Part shown: positions 15,252 to 23,085 of the stretch, one piece after another
Position numbering within the stretch: the first letter of the stretch is position 1
Layout: every line of letters starts with the position of its first letter
Assembly: GCA_005884685.1 (NCBI GenBank)
Contig: VBAH01000059.1
Span: 124,001-188,000, forward strand
Length of the DNA stretch: 64,000 nt
Reading direction: 5' to 3'
Source of the DNA: Alphaproteobacteria bacterium
GTDB taxonomy: Bacteria > Pseudomonadota > Alphaproteobacteria > Rhizobiales > Xanthobacteraceae
The notes under the pieces: model-generated
Databases searched by the model: none
Told to the model about the DNA's origin: nothing
What the model saw: only the letters and a program-made list of their open reading frames with translations
Translations under genes and position numbers: made by a program

Positions 15252-15305
15252 TGGAACTTGCGTCGCGCGAGCGCCACTTCTGGCTCAAAAGCGACGCAAG
15301 TTCCA
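15252..15305 (-). ncRNA. 15-bp hairpin between effector and array with anti-repeat-like loop
   Basis: TGGAACTTGCGTCGC (15252-15266) is the exact reverse complement of 15291-15305. On the minus strand the stretch GTCGCTTTTGAGCC (15295-15282) resembles the complement of the crRNA-sense repeat (GTCGCAGCTTTGAGCC) with a 3-nt gap, so it could pair with the repeat as a tracr- or scout-like RNA. It may instead be only the effector gene's terminator: it starts 6 nt after the stop codon, but no T-run follows. Confidence 0.4.
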
Positions 15306-15310
15306 GCCTA

Positions 15311-17197
15311 TCAAGAACTTGGCGCAGCTTCGGCGACTTGTGACTGGTTTAGGGCCTGCCCTCTCGCGAGCAGGACGCGAGCAGCGCTCTCGTCTTGGTC
15401 GCACGCATCACCGCAGCCAGGACAAACCCTGATCAACTGCGCCTCGGCGTCGAACGCCTCCGTATGGCCGCAGCGCCAGCACTCCCTGGTGGTGTTCGCG
15501 CACTCCACCCTGCTCGTGATCGCGAACATGTTCGTGATCACGGAGGCCAGTAGACCGGGCGAGGCCATGCGTTGGTTGTAGCGCGCGGTCTCGTTGACGG
15601 CGTCGTCTTCAGGCGATGGGAGTCGCGCTAGGTCTCGCCAGTCGGCGTCTTCGAGGACGGCCGTCTGGTAGAGCCTGGCCAGACCGTCAGCCCACTTCCT
15701 GTAGACATCAAGACGATGGGCCGCCAACTGCTCACGCTCGTGATACTGGTAGTCGCGCAGGTGGAGGTTGCGTTTCACCCAGCCGCGCAAGGACGCGAGG
15801 ATCTCCTCGTCCCCGGCGATGCGCCTCTGGCTCGACCAGTTGATATCTCGACCGGCCCAGTGATCCACCAGCCGCGAGAGCCTGGTGGATGACTTCCAGA
15901 GATGCAGATGCTCCGCTTGCTCCTTGAGCCAGTCGGGAAGGTCCTCCCTCCCTTTGAGCCACTCAAGGAGCCTCGCCTTGACGTCGTTGAAGAGGTTGTC
16001 CCTCTCCTGCTGGATGCGATCGGGCCGGCGCCAGACCTTGACCAGGGAGGCGGGCAGCCGCAGCTCGTGGTGCTGTCCATCGGCGCCGCAGGCGTAGGCG
16101 ACTCGCAGCTCACCGGTATCGAGCAGTCGCCAGCCGAGGTCAATACCGACCATGCAGCCCGAGGCCCGGTTGGGCTTGGGCCAGCCCTCTTGGTTGGTGA
16201 GCACCAAGCTGAGTCGCCAGCGCTCTCGATCGCCGATCACCGAGTGGTCCAGGTAGACCTGGACGATCCGCGCCGTCTTGGGGGCCTGCCGGGTGAGAAG
16301 CACATCGGCGACGACCCAGCAGGGCTTGGCCCTGGCGCCCTTGCCCTCCGAGCCGACGCGCAGCCAGGCGCGGGCGTAGGTCAGGAGCTGTTGCCGTTTG
16401 GACTTGTAGTCGGGCTGGTCGGCGATCTCTGGCAAAGGGTCGCGCCCTGGCTTCTTCTCCAGCCGGAAGAAGCCGTGGGAGCAGGAGAAGGCCTCCTCAA
16501 AGGTGATGCCGCCCTCAGACTGGGACTTGTCGGTGCTCTTCTGGATCTGGACGGCGATGCGGCCCGCTTGCTCCGCGCCGCCGAACCGCCTGAAGACGGG
16601 AGGGGCACCCTTTCGCATGGCGCGCGCACGGTCCTGGACGTCCGTGGCCGTCGGCCAGTAGAGGCCGTCGTTGATGAAAGCATGACGGGCGGCCAGGACG
16701 GCCTGGAAGTGGTGCTCCTCCGCAAGCCAGAGGCCGACCTGCGCCGCCTCGGAAGCGAAGGCGTCCTTCCTGGCTTTAGAGAGGGCCTTGGAGGCCTGGT
16801 TCCTAGCCGTCCTCGCGTTGGTGACAGCATCTCGTTGCGCCGCGCTTTCAGCCCTTCTCCTGTGCTTGGCCCTCACGGCCTTCAGCTCTTGAAGACTGAC
16901 TTCGAGAACCTGCTCAGCGGCGGCCAGGGCGTCGATCAAAGGCTGCAGCTCGGAAGAGGCCTGCGCGATCACGACGTTGGCGGCGGCGCGCCGCTGGAGC
17001 TCCAGCTCCACGAGCTTGTTCCTGAACCGATGGGCCAGGAGCACCTGCTTGTCGAAGTGCTCACGCCCCGAGACCAGGTATCTGGAGAAGACGCTCCAGA
17101 TCCTGGCCGGGTGCTTGCCTTTGTTGCGTTGTTTCCTCTTCTTGGTCTCTTCGACCTCGTTCGGTTGTTCGGGCGTGTCGTCAAGTTGTTCGCTCAA
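15311..17197 (-). CDS. compact Cas12-type (type V) CRISPR effector (628 aa)
   Basis: The RuvC motifs are in order: GIDLGWR (D353), AVLEDADW (E516) and DQDESAARVLL (D600/D602), with a CWRC...CPGC zinc finger (C573, C576, C592, C595) between the last two. The N-terminal half is a charged helical region (about 50-160) followed by 'GLYWPTATDV' (179-188) and 'VFRRFGGAEQAGRIAVQI' (201-218), a pattern I associate with Cas12m-like (former V-U1) proteins. Those are about 600 residues, use TTN-type PAMs and silence DNA by binding without cutting. The catalytic triad looks intact, with Ser for Asn in the DxxxAA box. TTG 17197 is the start, with GAAGGAG in front. No cas1, cas2 or cas4 is in the window. 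Cas12m, another small subtype, or an undescribed one remain possible; a plain transposon TnpB is unlikely beside an array. Confidence 0.85.
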   Translation of the reverse strand: MSEQLDDTPEQPNEVEETKKRKQRNKGKHPARIWSVFSRYLVSGREHFDKQVLLAHRFRNKLVELELQRRAAANVVIAQASSELQPLIDALAAAEQVLEVSLQELKAVRAKHRRRAESAAQRDAVTNARTARNQASKALSKARKDAFASEAAQVGLWLAEEHHFQAVLAARHAFINDGLYWPTATDVQDRARAMRKGAPPVFRRFGGAEQAGRIAVQIQKSTDKSQSEGGITFEEAFSCSHGFFRLEKKPGRDPLPEIADQPDYKSKRQQLLTYARAWLRVGSEGKGARAKPCWVVADVLLTRQAPKTARIVQVYLDHSVIGDRERWRLSLVLTNQEGWPKPNRASGCMVGIDLGWRLLDTGELRVAYACGADGQHHELRLPASLVKVWRRPDRIQQERDNLFNDVKARLLEWLKGREDLPDWLKEQAEHLHLWKSSTRLSRLVDHWAGRDINWSSQRRIAGDEEILASLRGWVKRNLHLRDYQYHEREQLAAHRLDVYRKWADGLARLYQTAVLEDADWRDLARLPSPEDDAVNETARYNQRMASPGLLASVITNMFAITSRVECANTTRECWRCGHTEAFDAEAQLIRVCPGCGDACDQDESAARVLLARGQALNQSQVAEAAPSS

Positions 17198-17322
17198 GAT
17201 AGCGCTCCTTCATGGGTCGGCCGGATCGCCAGCCGCGGCTACCGCGCCGCCGCGCAGGCCCTGACTCTGTGAACGGATGTACGGTAGCAACAGAGGGGGC
17301 CTGAAAGGTGGGACCGATTGGT

Positions 17323-17359
17323 TTTGCAGCATTTAGTCCGCTGCAGAGAGCCTTGGCGC
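17323..17359 (-). repeat. solo CRISPR-repeat-like element upstream of the effector gene
   Basis: A 37-nt diverged copy in array orientation ends 126 nt upstream of the effector start. On the minus strand a TTGATT box about 35 nt before it may be part of a promoter. It could mark the effector transcript leader, or give a solo crRNA-like RNA allowing autoregulation. Confidence 0.6.
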
Positions 17360-17477
17360 GGTTAAGGACCTGCCTGTGAATCAACAAGACGCCATGGCTG
17401 CCTGGCCCTGTGGGCCTCGCAGACCTGTATCAGCCACTCGCGAGCGCTCATTTCGACGGGCGACAGAGTTAGCACGT

Positions 17478-17529
17478 GCTACGATGACCGCTGGACCAAA
17501 GCCCTCCGCAGCGGGCTGAATGCTGCGAC
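17478..17529 (+). repeat. solo CRISPR repeat with array-like leader box, divergent from the effector
   Basis: GCTACGATGACCG (17478-17490) precedes a repeat copy (17493-17529) ending GCTGCGAC, identical to the array at its last 8 nt. crRNA sense is plus. The following bases overlap GGAGGACCAGTACGATG on the other strand, a possible start of a tiny minus-strand frame (17381-17539, 52 codons, doubtful). The interval 17198-17598 otherwise contains no convincing gene. Confidence 0.65.
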
Positions 17530-17598
17530 TGTTCGCCATCGTACTGGTCCTCCAAAAGGTGCTCAAACTGCTTGTTGGCCAGAACTATTACTCCTCGG

Positions 17599-18063
17599 TC
17601 ATGGTTCGTCGTCCTGGCGTGGCTGAACGTCACCGTGTATCACCTCGAACGGCGCTCGGTAACCGCAACCTACCTGAACGCAGCCGGGGTTGATACGCAT
17701 ACAGGTCTTGAAAGGGAACCGCAGCCCAGACACGCCGGCGTCGCTGGCGCAGTCGCGCAGAAGACCGCCAGGGCCGTAGTCGCAGACGAGCACGCGGGCG
17801 GCAGAGCCAAGAGACTGGCAGTTTTCGGCGATGGCCTTGTCCCACCAGCCAGCCCGAAGGAAAGCCGGCAGCCTCTCCGAGAGAAGGCGACCGAACGTAG
17901 CCAGGGCCTCCTCCGACACACTCACCTGTAAGGCGGCCATCCTGGCGAGGCCGCTCGTAAGCGCGTCGCCGTTGTCAAAGTGCGGGCTGCGCAAGGCGCT
18001 TACCCACCAACGCACGGCCGCCTCGATCTCATCGGTCATCTTCGAGTCACGTACCAGGTCCAT
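17599..18063 (-). CDS. hypothetical protein (154 aa)
   Basis: ATG 18063 has GAGGGAGGCCCTG in front and overlaps the end of the small zinc-finger gene. The product is helical, with 'MTDEIEAAVRWWVSALRSP' near the N-terminus and several cysteines in the C-terminal 50 residues. No family was recognised. It is the last gene of the operon that begins at 19456. Confidence 0.6.
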   Translation of the reverse strand: MDLVRDSKMTDEIEAAVRWWVSALRSPHFDNGDALTSGLARMAALQVSVSEEALATFGRLLSERLPAFLRAGWWDKAIAENCQSLGSAARVLVCDYGPGGLLRDCASDAGVSGLRFPFKTCMRINPGCVQVGCGYRAPFEVIHGDVQPRQDDEP

Positions 18064-18199
18064 CAGGGCCTCCCTCTTCGTCTTCGTCACCTTCAGACAC
18101 GTTGCCGGTCCCGTCACACACCAAGCACCGCACCAGCATCAAGTGCTGGTGCGGCACCTCGCCAAGGCCGTAACAAGCCTTGCACTTCGGGGCGTTCAT
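18047..18199 (-). CDS. DnaJ-type zinc-finger mini-protein (50 aa)
   Basis: Two CxxCxGxG-like knuckles (CKACYGLGE at about 6-14 and CLVCDGTGN at about 25-33) form one half of the DnaJ cysteine-rich zinc module, followed by an acidic tail (EGDEDEEGG). It may bind a protein partner or RNA in the cytoplasm. ATG 18199 has no strong ribosome-binding site, but the codon pattern and the motif spacing support a real gene. It overlaps the downstream gene by 17 nt. Confidence 0.6.
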   Translation of the reverse strand: MNAPKCKACYGLGEVPHQHLMLVRCLVCDGTGNVSEGDEDEEGGPDGPGT

Positions 18200-18256
18200 G
18201 TTGTACGCGCGGTCACGAGTAGGCACTTTTCACCCCCCGAAGGCAGACGCGCCAGA

Positions 18257-18877
18257 CTACTCACCACGGTAGATCTCCAACAGCATCGGCAAGATGGCGT
18301 TCGGGTAGGTCACCGGCAACCGCCCCGCGACGCGCCGACCGTAGTAGAGACACGCCAGGGATCGGCAAACCATGGCCTTTACGCGGTCGTCGAACACCCA
18401 ACTGGTGGCCATAACAGCGTCAACGGAGGCGCCGGCGGCCCGGATCAGGTCCTCCCAGATCAGCGCGTCAGGCTCGCCCACAAGGCCCCGAGGCTGGTTG
18501 AGCACCCATCGGTCTCCGCTCATGAACAGGTCATGAAAACCGACGGGCCGCCAGTCGTAGAGATTGACGTCGGCGACGGGAAGAAAGCGAAACAGCTCGC
18601 CGGCCAGAAAAAGAAACGCCTGGTAGGCGCACCGCACGGACACGACGGTCTTCTTACTACTAACCGACGGGCCAGACATAGAAGCCACAAAAGGGACAAG
18701 GGCCAGGCGGGGGCCCTTGTGGTCCGGGCTGGCCTCCTTGCGCAAGACGGCTGGAAGATCGCGCCCTCCCATCTCTTCCAGCCAGTCAGCAAGAGCCAAC
18801 CTGTGAACCGCCTCGCCTGGCTCTTCGCCGCATGATTCCAGCAAGACGCGCAAGGACGGGTCAACGGTGCCTGTCAC
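18257..18877 (-). CDS. repeat-companion-domain (TIGR02996-like) protein (206 aa)
   Basis: The start is GTG 18877, overlapping the upstream TGA (GTGA). Residues about 20-36 'GEAVHRLALADWLEEMGG' match the core of the repeat-companion domain found in large numbers in Gemmata genomes; its function is unknown. The C-terminal part is alpha/beta with 'WVLNQPRGLVGEPDALIWED'. The phage carries at least three further relatives (1165, 61406 and the fragment at 866), probably acquired from the host. Confidence 0.7.
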   Translation of the reverse strand: MTGTVDPSLRVLLESCGEEPGEAVHRLALADWLEEMGGRDLPAVLRKEASPDHKGPRLALVPFVASMSGPSVSSKKTVVSVRCAYQAFLFLAGELFRFLPVADVNLYDWRPVGFHDLFMSGDRWVLNQPRGLVGEPDALIWEDLIRAAGASVDAVMATSWVFDDRVKAMVCRSLACLYYGRRVAGRLPVTYPNAILPMLLEIYRGE

Positions 18878-19233
18878 AGTAGTTTTTTCCCGTGGCGATA
18901 GGGCCTGCGCTCATTGAAAGACATCTTCTCGATCACGGCCTTGCCGATATCAATACCGTGGTGAGCGCAGAGGTCAAAAACACGGATCAACACGTCAGCC
19001 AGCTCGGCAGGCACTCCTTCCGGCTTCCCCTCCGGAGAGCGGTACGCCAGGGCCGGATCGCCCGACTTGCGGTAGAGCTCCACGGCCTCGGAGACCTCGC
19101 TGTGCAGCATGACCATCTCTTCGCCAAAGGTCTTGGGCGGGTCGTACCAGCCCTTCTCTTTGGCCGTGGCATAGGCGTGGGCGCAGAGGTCCTTGAAGAC
19201 CGCGATGACCACTTCGTGGGCCGGCTCAATCAT
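18874..19233 (-). CDS. MazG-like nucleotide pyrophosphohydrolase (119 aa)
   Basis: The all-alpha NTP pyrophosphatase pattern is visible: 'MLHSEVSEAVELYRKSG' (ExxE) at about 42-58, 'ELADVLIRVFDLC' (ExxD) at about 76-88, and the terminal 'EKMSFNERRPYRHGKK' typical of small phage MazG-type enzymes. It would hydrolyse nucleoside triphosphates such as (d)NTPs or ppGpp-like alarmones in the cytoplasm. Length fits the single-domain family. It overlaps its neighbours by 4 nt and 8 nt. Confidence 0.82.
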   Translation of the reverse strand: MIEPAHEVVIAVFKDLCAHAYATAKEKGWYDPPKTFGEEMVMLHSEVSEAVELYRKSGDPALAYRSPEGKPEGVPAELADVLIRVFDLCAHHGIDIGKAVIEKMSFNERRPYRHGKKLL

Positions 19234-19456
19234 CCTCTTCCTCCTCCTCGTCTTCCTCGTAGTCTTCGGCCAGGTCGGCGATCTCGCAGTCAGACGGCCA
19301 ACCGCCGGGCGGGACCGCCTGACCCAGTAGGTAGGTCAACAACACATCGGCCATGCCCTCGGTCTCGACATGCGCGAGCACCACGCCGTCTTCGTCCTCG
19401 ATCGTCCAGCCATCGTCAATCATGTCTGAATCGTTGCTCTTCACGTAGAATGCCAT
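19226..19456 (-). CDS. small acidic hypothetical protein (76 aa)
   Basis: The protein has a compact N-terminal part (WTIEDEDGVVLAHVETEGMA) and ends in an uninterrupted acidic tail of about 14 residues (EDYEEDEEEEEDD). Acidic tails of this kind can mimic DNA or block DNA-binding proteins; that is speculation. It is the first gene of the operon leading to the MazG-like enzyme. Confidence 0.6.
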   Translation of the reverse strand: MAFYVKSNDSDMIDDGWTIEDEDGVVLAHVETEGMADVLLTYLLGQAVPPGGWPSDCEIADLAEDYEEDEEEEEDD

Positions 19457-19518
19457 TGCTGCTAACCTTTGTGCAAGTTGCAGTGTTCATTGTGACATAT
19501 GTTGCAGGCTGAAACGGA

Positions 19519-20322
19519 CTAGTAGTTCGTCAGCTCCTCGTCCGTATCCAGGGCCTCGGCCAGCACGCGTCGGACCTCGCGTTTCTTCTCGCGCGCATCC
19601 AGGTCGTCGAGATAGCCCGTCAACTTCTTGTTGCTACGCCGTAAGGAGCCGACGATCTCTCGGACCTCTGAGCAGCGCCACAGATCACGAAAGCCCTGAG
19701 GCGTGCTGGTGGCCTCCAGCTTCAAGAAGACCTCCACCTCCCTGGAGAGCAGACGCAACCTCTCGAAGCAGCCCGTACGAGGTTCGCGTATCAGCCTCAA
19801 GGCCAGGCCCATGTCGTGGCACAAGTCGGCCAGTTTGACTACCTGCGCCACCTGACTGAAGCCCACGCGGTTGCGCAATCGATCCAGCCGGATCGGCTCG
19901 GGGTCGGCCACGGCCGGCGTCAGGCGGCAGATGAGCCTGTTGAGCAAAGGGTCGTCAGTGACGGCCAGCATCTCGACGTCGCCGGTCAGGCCGGTAAAGA
20001 GCAAGGCCTCGTGGAGAAGCCCCGCCATCTCGGCGTGCAGACAGTTCATGCGCCTTTCGCCCAGGGTCAGGGACTCATCTGAGCCAAAGACCTGCGCGGC
20101 AAGCCTTGTGGCCGCCTTGGCTACTGCCCGGGCATGCTCCTGCTTCGTCCCTCGCAAGTGCGGCCGGTCGCCGTAGGCCGCGAGAGCATGGCGCTCAATG
20201 ACCTCCCGCCTGGCGGAGGAGGACAGCTTGTCACTTATTTCGTTGCATTCGTCGTCGATCTCTTGACGACTCAGGCCCAGCTCTCTGGCATCGCCTTCCG
20301 GACGAGCTTTTCTGTCCGACAT
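19519..20322 (-). CDS. hypothetical protein with degenerate HD-hydrolase-like pattern (267 aa)
   Basis: Residues about 95-180 recall the RelA/SpoT-type HD fold: 'AEMAGLLHEALLFTGLTGDV', 'LLNRLICRLTPA' and 'VVKLADLCHDMGLALRL' take the places of ALLHD..EDT, LV..LT and VKLADRxHNM. The expected HD pair in the first block reads HE, so activity is doubtful. N- and C-terminal parts are charged helices. It appears to be transcribed alone between the MazG operon and the portal. Confidence 0.5.
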   Translation of the reverse strand: MSDRKARPEGDARELGLSRQEIDDECNEISDKLSSSARREVIERHALAAYGDRPHLRGTKQEHARAVAKAATRLAAQVFGSDESLTLGERRMNCLHAEMAGLLHEALLFTGLTGDVEMLAVTDDPLLNRLICRLTPAVADPEPIRLDRLRNRVGFSQVAQVVKLADLCHDMGLALRLIREPRTGCFERLRLLSREVEVFLKLEATSTPQGFRDLWRCSEVREIVGSLRRSNKKLTGYLDDLDAREKKREVRRVLAEALDTDEELTNY

Positions 20323-20437
20323 CCGTACCGCCTCCTGGCGCGCTTCGCGGAAACAGACCGGTTAAAAAGTGAAAAGAAACTATTTCCAGTATACCAGTTC
20401 GCACCGATGTGACCGACCAGAACCATACTAACTCGTT

Positions 20438-20451
20438 CTTTTCCGGAAAAC
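20438..20451. repeat. CTTTTCCGGAAAAC palindrome
   Basis: Member of the dispersed family, here in the 208-nt AT-richer gap between the 20322 gene start and the portal operon end, about 116 nt upstream of ATG 20322. Confidence 0.45.
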
Positions 20452-20512
20452 AAGTTTTGTATGGCGCTAAAAGAGAGACAGACAGTGCCAAAGAAAGGGA
20501 AAATCAAAACGT

Positions 20513-20538
20513 GTGGATGACAGGGCCCTGTCATCCAC
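20513..20538 (-). terminator. terminator of the portal operon
   Basis: GTGGATGACAGGG|CCCTGTCATCCAC is a perfect 26-nt zero-loop palindrome overlapping the portal stop codon. On the minus strand it is followed by GTTTTGATTTTCCCTTTCTTT. Confidence 0.7.
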
Positions 20539-22411
20539 CGCCGTACTGCTGTTGCAAGACCGCCTCTCTCCCCTGGTTGGACGCTTCGCGTCGCTTGGCC
20601 TCCAGCCGCTCGACCACGTAGGGATGAATATGCGGGTTCGACTGCTTGATCTTTCGCAGCTCGCTGTTGCGCTGGGTCGGGCTCATTCCTAGCAACTGCG
20701 ACGCAGCCGTGTCGGCGCGCTGGAACATCTCTTGCGGAGTGATAGGCGAGTTCTCGTCGATCTTGAGGCTCGAGGCGACGTCCTGAAGGGCCTGCCCCTG
20801 GGGCCCGGCAGGCTGCTGTCCGCCTTGAGCACCCTGAGCGCCTTGATCCGCGGGAGCGCCGCCTCCTTGCCCTTGCGCCTGTCCGGGGCCAGCCCCTCCG
20901 GGCTGGCTGGCCATCTGTTCCATCTGGGCCGCGCTCTCCATCTCCTTCTGCGACCGAGCCTGGAGCTCCGCCTGGTACTTCTGGTCGTCGAGTATCTTCT
21001 TCGCTTCGTCCCGGTAGCGCAGCCGCAAGACGCGCAGGCCCGTGGTGGGGGACACCTGCCCGCCCATCATGAGCTGCAGGATCGCCTGTTGCGCCGTGAG
21101 GTCGTCCGCATGGGTCGGCGGCACGAGCGAGGCGTCCGGCTCCTCCCAGTTCCTGATGCGGGCAACAGCACGCTTCAAGAAACGAAGCGCGCCGTTGAGG
21201 CCGTGCGGCAAGGAGCTCCAACTCGCCTCGAAAAGGCGAATGGCCGGCGGGGCGGTCTGCATGGTCAGACTGCCCTTCCACAGCTCGATCGGAATGCCGA
21301 TATTGGCCAGTTGCGTCTCCTGGCCCTGCGCGATCAACTCCACAGGGGCCAGTTGCTTGGCCTCGCCGCCCAGGGCCTGGTACTGCAGGGCGAAGGGCAA
21401 CACGTGCCAGGCGGCCGGGTCGCGCTTCCTGTGTCGCAACATGGAGTTGATACGGGCCACGTTGCCGCCAGCGCTCATGTTCGTGAGCGGGTCCGTGCCG
21501 GCCTGCTTGTCGCCAGGGGCCGGTGTCAAGAGCCGGAAGGGCATGACGTAGTCGAGGGCGATGGCCTCGTTGAACCTCCTCAGGACCTGCACGTACCAGG
21601 TCTGGCGGAAGTTGGAGAGCATCCGCGAGATGCCCCAGCCGCGGTTGCGCATGCCGGCCAGAGCACACTCCCGCATGTGGTAAACAAATCCGTCTTCAAA
21701 GAGGAAGTGCTGGTTGTCCCTGACCGCCTCGACGACCTCCCAGGGGGCCCTCTCCAGGTGGAAGAGGTCGCCCTTCCTGATCGCGCGCCGGTACTCCTCC
21801 GGGATCTTCCAGACGTACCGGGTGTCGTCGGTGAAGGGGTCCCAAAGGATCTCGATGTCGTGAGGCGACCACCGCTTGACCCGGCATGACGTCTCGTCGA
21901 AGACCCTCCGGTCCACATGCTGCATCTCGCCGTCGTGGCCGCAGGCCGGACACTGGGCAAGGAACTTGAAGCCGCTCCATCGGTACTTGAGACGGTCTCT
22001 CGCCTCGGCGACGGCGCGCAAAGGCGCCTCGAACCGATGGCAACGAGAGCATCGCAGGTAACGCTTGAACCCTGGAAGAACGGAAAAAAAGGAGTTGCCG
22101 TATGTGATTGCGTCCTTGCCGATGACCGCCAACCAGTTCTTGATGTCCAGGGACTCGTCAAAGAACTTCCGCCAGTTGTCGGCCTCGTCGTCGCCGACGC
22201 CCGTCCAATCCACTTCCGTGACGAAGTAGGAGACCACCCGGTTAATGGCCTGGGCGTAGGTCCCATCCTGGTTGGCGACGTACTCGCAGTAGTAGAGCGC
22301 CCGCTGGATAGTCTGCGGCATGTGCAGACTGGCGATATCGGACCACGGGTTGGGAAAGCTGGAGTCGTAGCCCAACCAGTTCGGGCCCTGGTGATCAGCA
22401 GACGGCCCCAT
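20531..22411 (-). CDS. portal protein with internal zinc ribbon (626 aa)
   Basis: ATG 22411 has a GGAGGGCCGGTA ribosome-binding site and overlaps the upstream stop (TAATG). The sequence has the features of large phage portal proteins: an N-terminal 'RALYYCEYVANQDGTYAQAI' helix region, a central 'WSPHDIEILWDPFT' block, 'GWGISRMLSNFRQTWYVQVL' clip-like helices and a long Gln/Gly/Ala-rich C-terminus. It would form the dodecameric DNA gate of the capsid vertex. Unusually, CSRC and CPAC pairs (about residues 122 and 156) make a zinc ribbon. The C-terminal block is duplicated in the 11815 gene. No capsid or protease gene is recognised nearby. Confidence 0.75.
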   Translation of the reverse strand: MGPSADHQGPNWLGYDSSFPNPWSDIASLHMPQTIQRALYYCEYVANQDGTYAQAINRVVSYFVTEVDWTGVGDDEADNWRKFFDESLDIKNWLAVIGKDAITYGNSFFSVLPGFKRYLRCSRCHRFEAPLRAVAEARDRLKYRWSGFKFLAQCPACGHDGEMQHVDRRVFDETSCRVKRWSPHDIEILWDPFTDDTRYVWKIPEEYRRAIRKGDLFHLERAPWEVVEAVRDNQHFLFEDGFVYHMRECALAGMRNRGWGISRMLSNFRQTWYVQVLRRFNEAIALDYVMPFRLLTPAPGDKQAGTDPLTNMSAGGNVARINSMLRHRKRDPAAWHVLPFALQYQALGGEAKQLAPVELIAQGQETQLANIGIPIELWKGSLTMQTAPPAIRLFEASWSSLPHGLNGALRFLKRAVARIRNWEEPDASLVPPTHADDLTAQQAILQLMMGGQVSPTTGLRVLRLRYRDEAKKILDDQKYQAELQARSQKEMESAAQMEQMASQPGGAGPGQAQGQGGGAPADQGAQGAQGGQQPAGPQGQALQDVASSLKIDENSPITPQEMFQRADTAASQLLGMSPTQRNSELRKIKQSNPHIHPYVVERLEAKRREASNQGREAVLQQQYGGG

Positions 22412-23004
22412 TACCGGCCCTCCACCAGGGCCCCGTCGCCAATCGTCAAGGCTTGATACTCGAACCGACCATGTCGTAGTCGGTAGCCCGTAGCGAAGCA
22501 AAGGAAGACGCGATCGGGCCGGTTGTCCTCGCCGTGGACGCAAACGGCCAGCGCCTCGTCCGTAAAGGCCGGACGGTAGACGAACTGTGAGCCGCCCTCG
22601 TGGTCATAAACCAGAGTGAGGAAAAGCCCGTCGTCGTGGATGACCACCTCGTGGAAGACGGCCTCGACGACATCGCCGGGGCGACCGTCCCTGCCTTCTC
22701 GCTCAAAGGTGACGCGAACATGCTTCTTGGCCGGCGGTGGAGAAGCGATAGGGGCAGCGGGAAGAGGGGCCGGCTCGCGCGACGGCAAAGGCCCGCGCGG
22801 GCTTGCAAAGGCCTCGGCCGTGACGGCCGTTCCGGCGTTAAGCCCGCCCGAACGGCCCTGAGGCGTTGAGGCGATAGGAACGTCCCTGACAACAGGGCGG
22901 GAGGGCATGGTCTCCTTGCCGCCGTCGAAGTCAGGGTTGATGACGATCCGTGGTGGCTTATCGCTATCGCCATTCTTGCCGACGATATAGGCGCCTTCGC
23001 TCAT
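22411..23004 (-). CDS. hypothetical protein, portal-operon (197 aa)
   Basis: It precedes the portal gene with a one-base stop/start overlap. The N-terminal 90 residues are Pro/Ala-rich and disordered. The C-terminal 100 residues form a beta-rich domain ('KKHVRVTFEREGRDGRPGDV', 'FHEVVIHDDGLFLTLVYDHE'). A small virion or head-completion protein is plausible from context only. Confidence 0.65.
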   Translation of the reverse strand: MSEGAYIVGKNGDSDKPPRIVINPDFDGGKETMPSRPVVRDVPIASTPQGRSGGLNAGTAVTAEAFASPRGPLPSREPAPLPAAPIASPPPAKKHVRVTFEREGRDGRPGDVVEAVFHEVVIHDDGLFLTLVYDHEGGSQFVYRPAFTDEALAVCVHGEDNRPDRVFLCFATGYRLRHGRFEYQALTIGDGALVEGR

Positions 23005-23085
23005 AACGGCCTCGGCCTCTGGTACGGCCGAGCATGATAACCGATAGGCACCAACGCCACTTGAGCCACTGAGCTACGCCGGAGC

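Noticed and set aside
15131-15310. Search for cas1, cas2 or cas4 near the array
   Set aside because: No frame with adaptation-gene motifs was found here or elsewhere in the window.
17381-17539. 52-codon minus-strand frame over a solo repeat
   Set aside because: A good ribosome-binding site exists, but the product is mostly the translated repeat; too uncertain to call.
20271-21668. 465-codon minus-strand frame overlapping the portal
   Set aside because: Low-complexity Arg/Ala/Gly product in another frame of the portal gene, a high-GC shadow.
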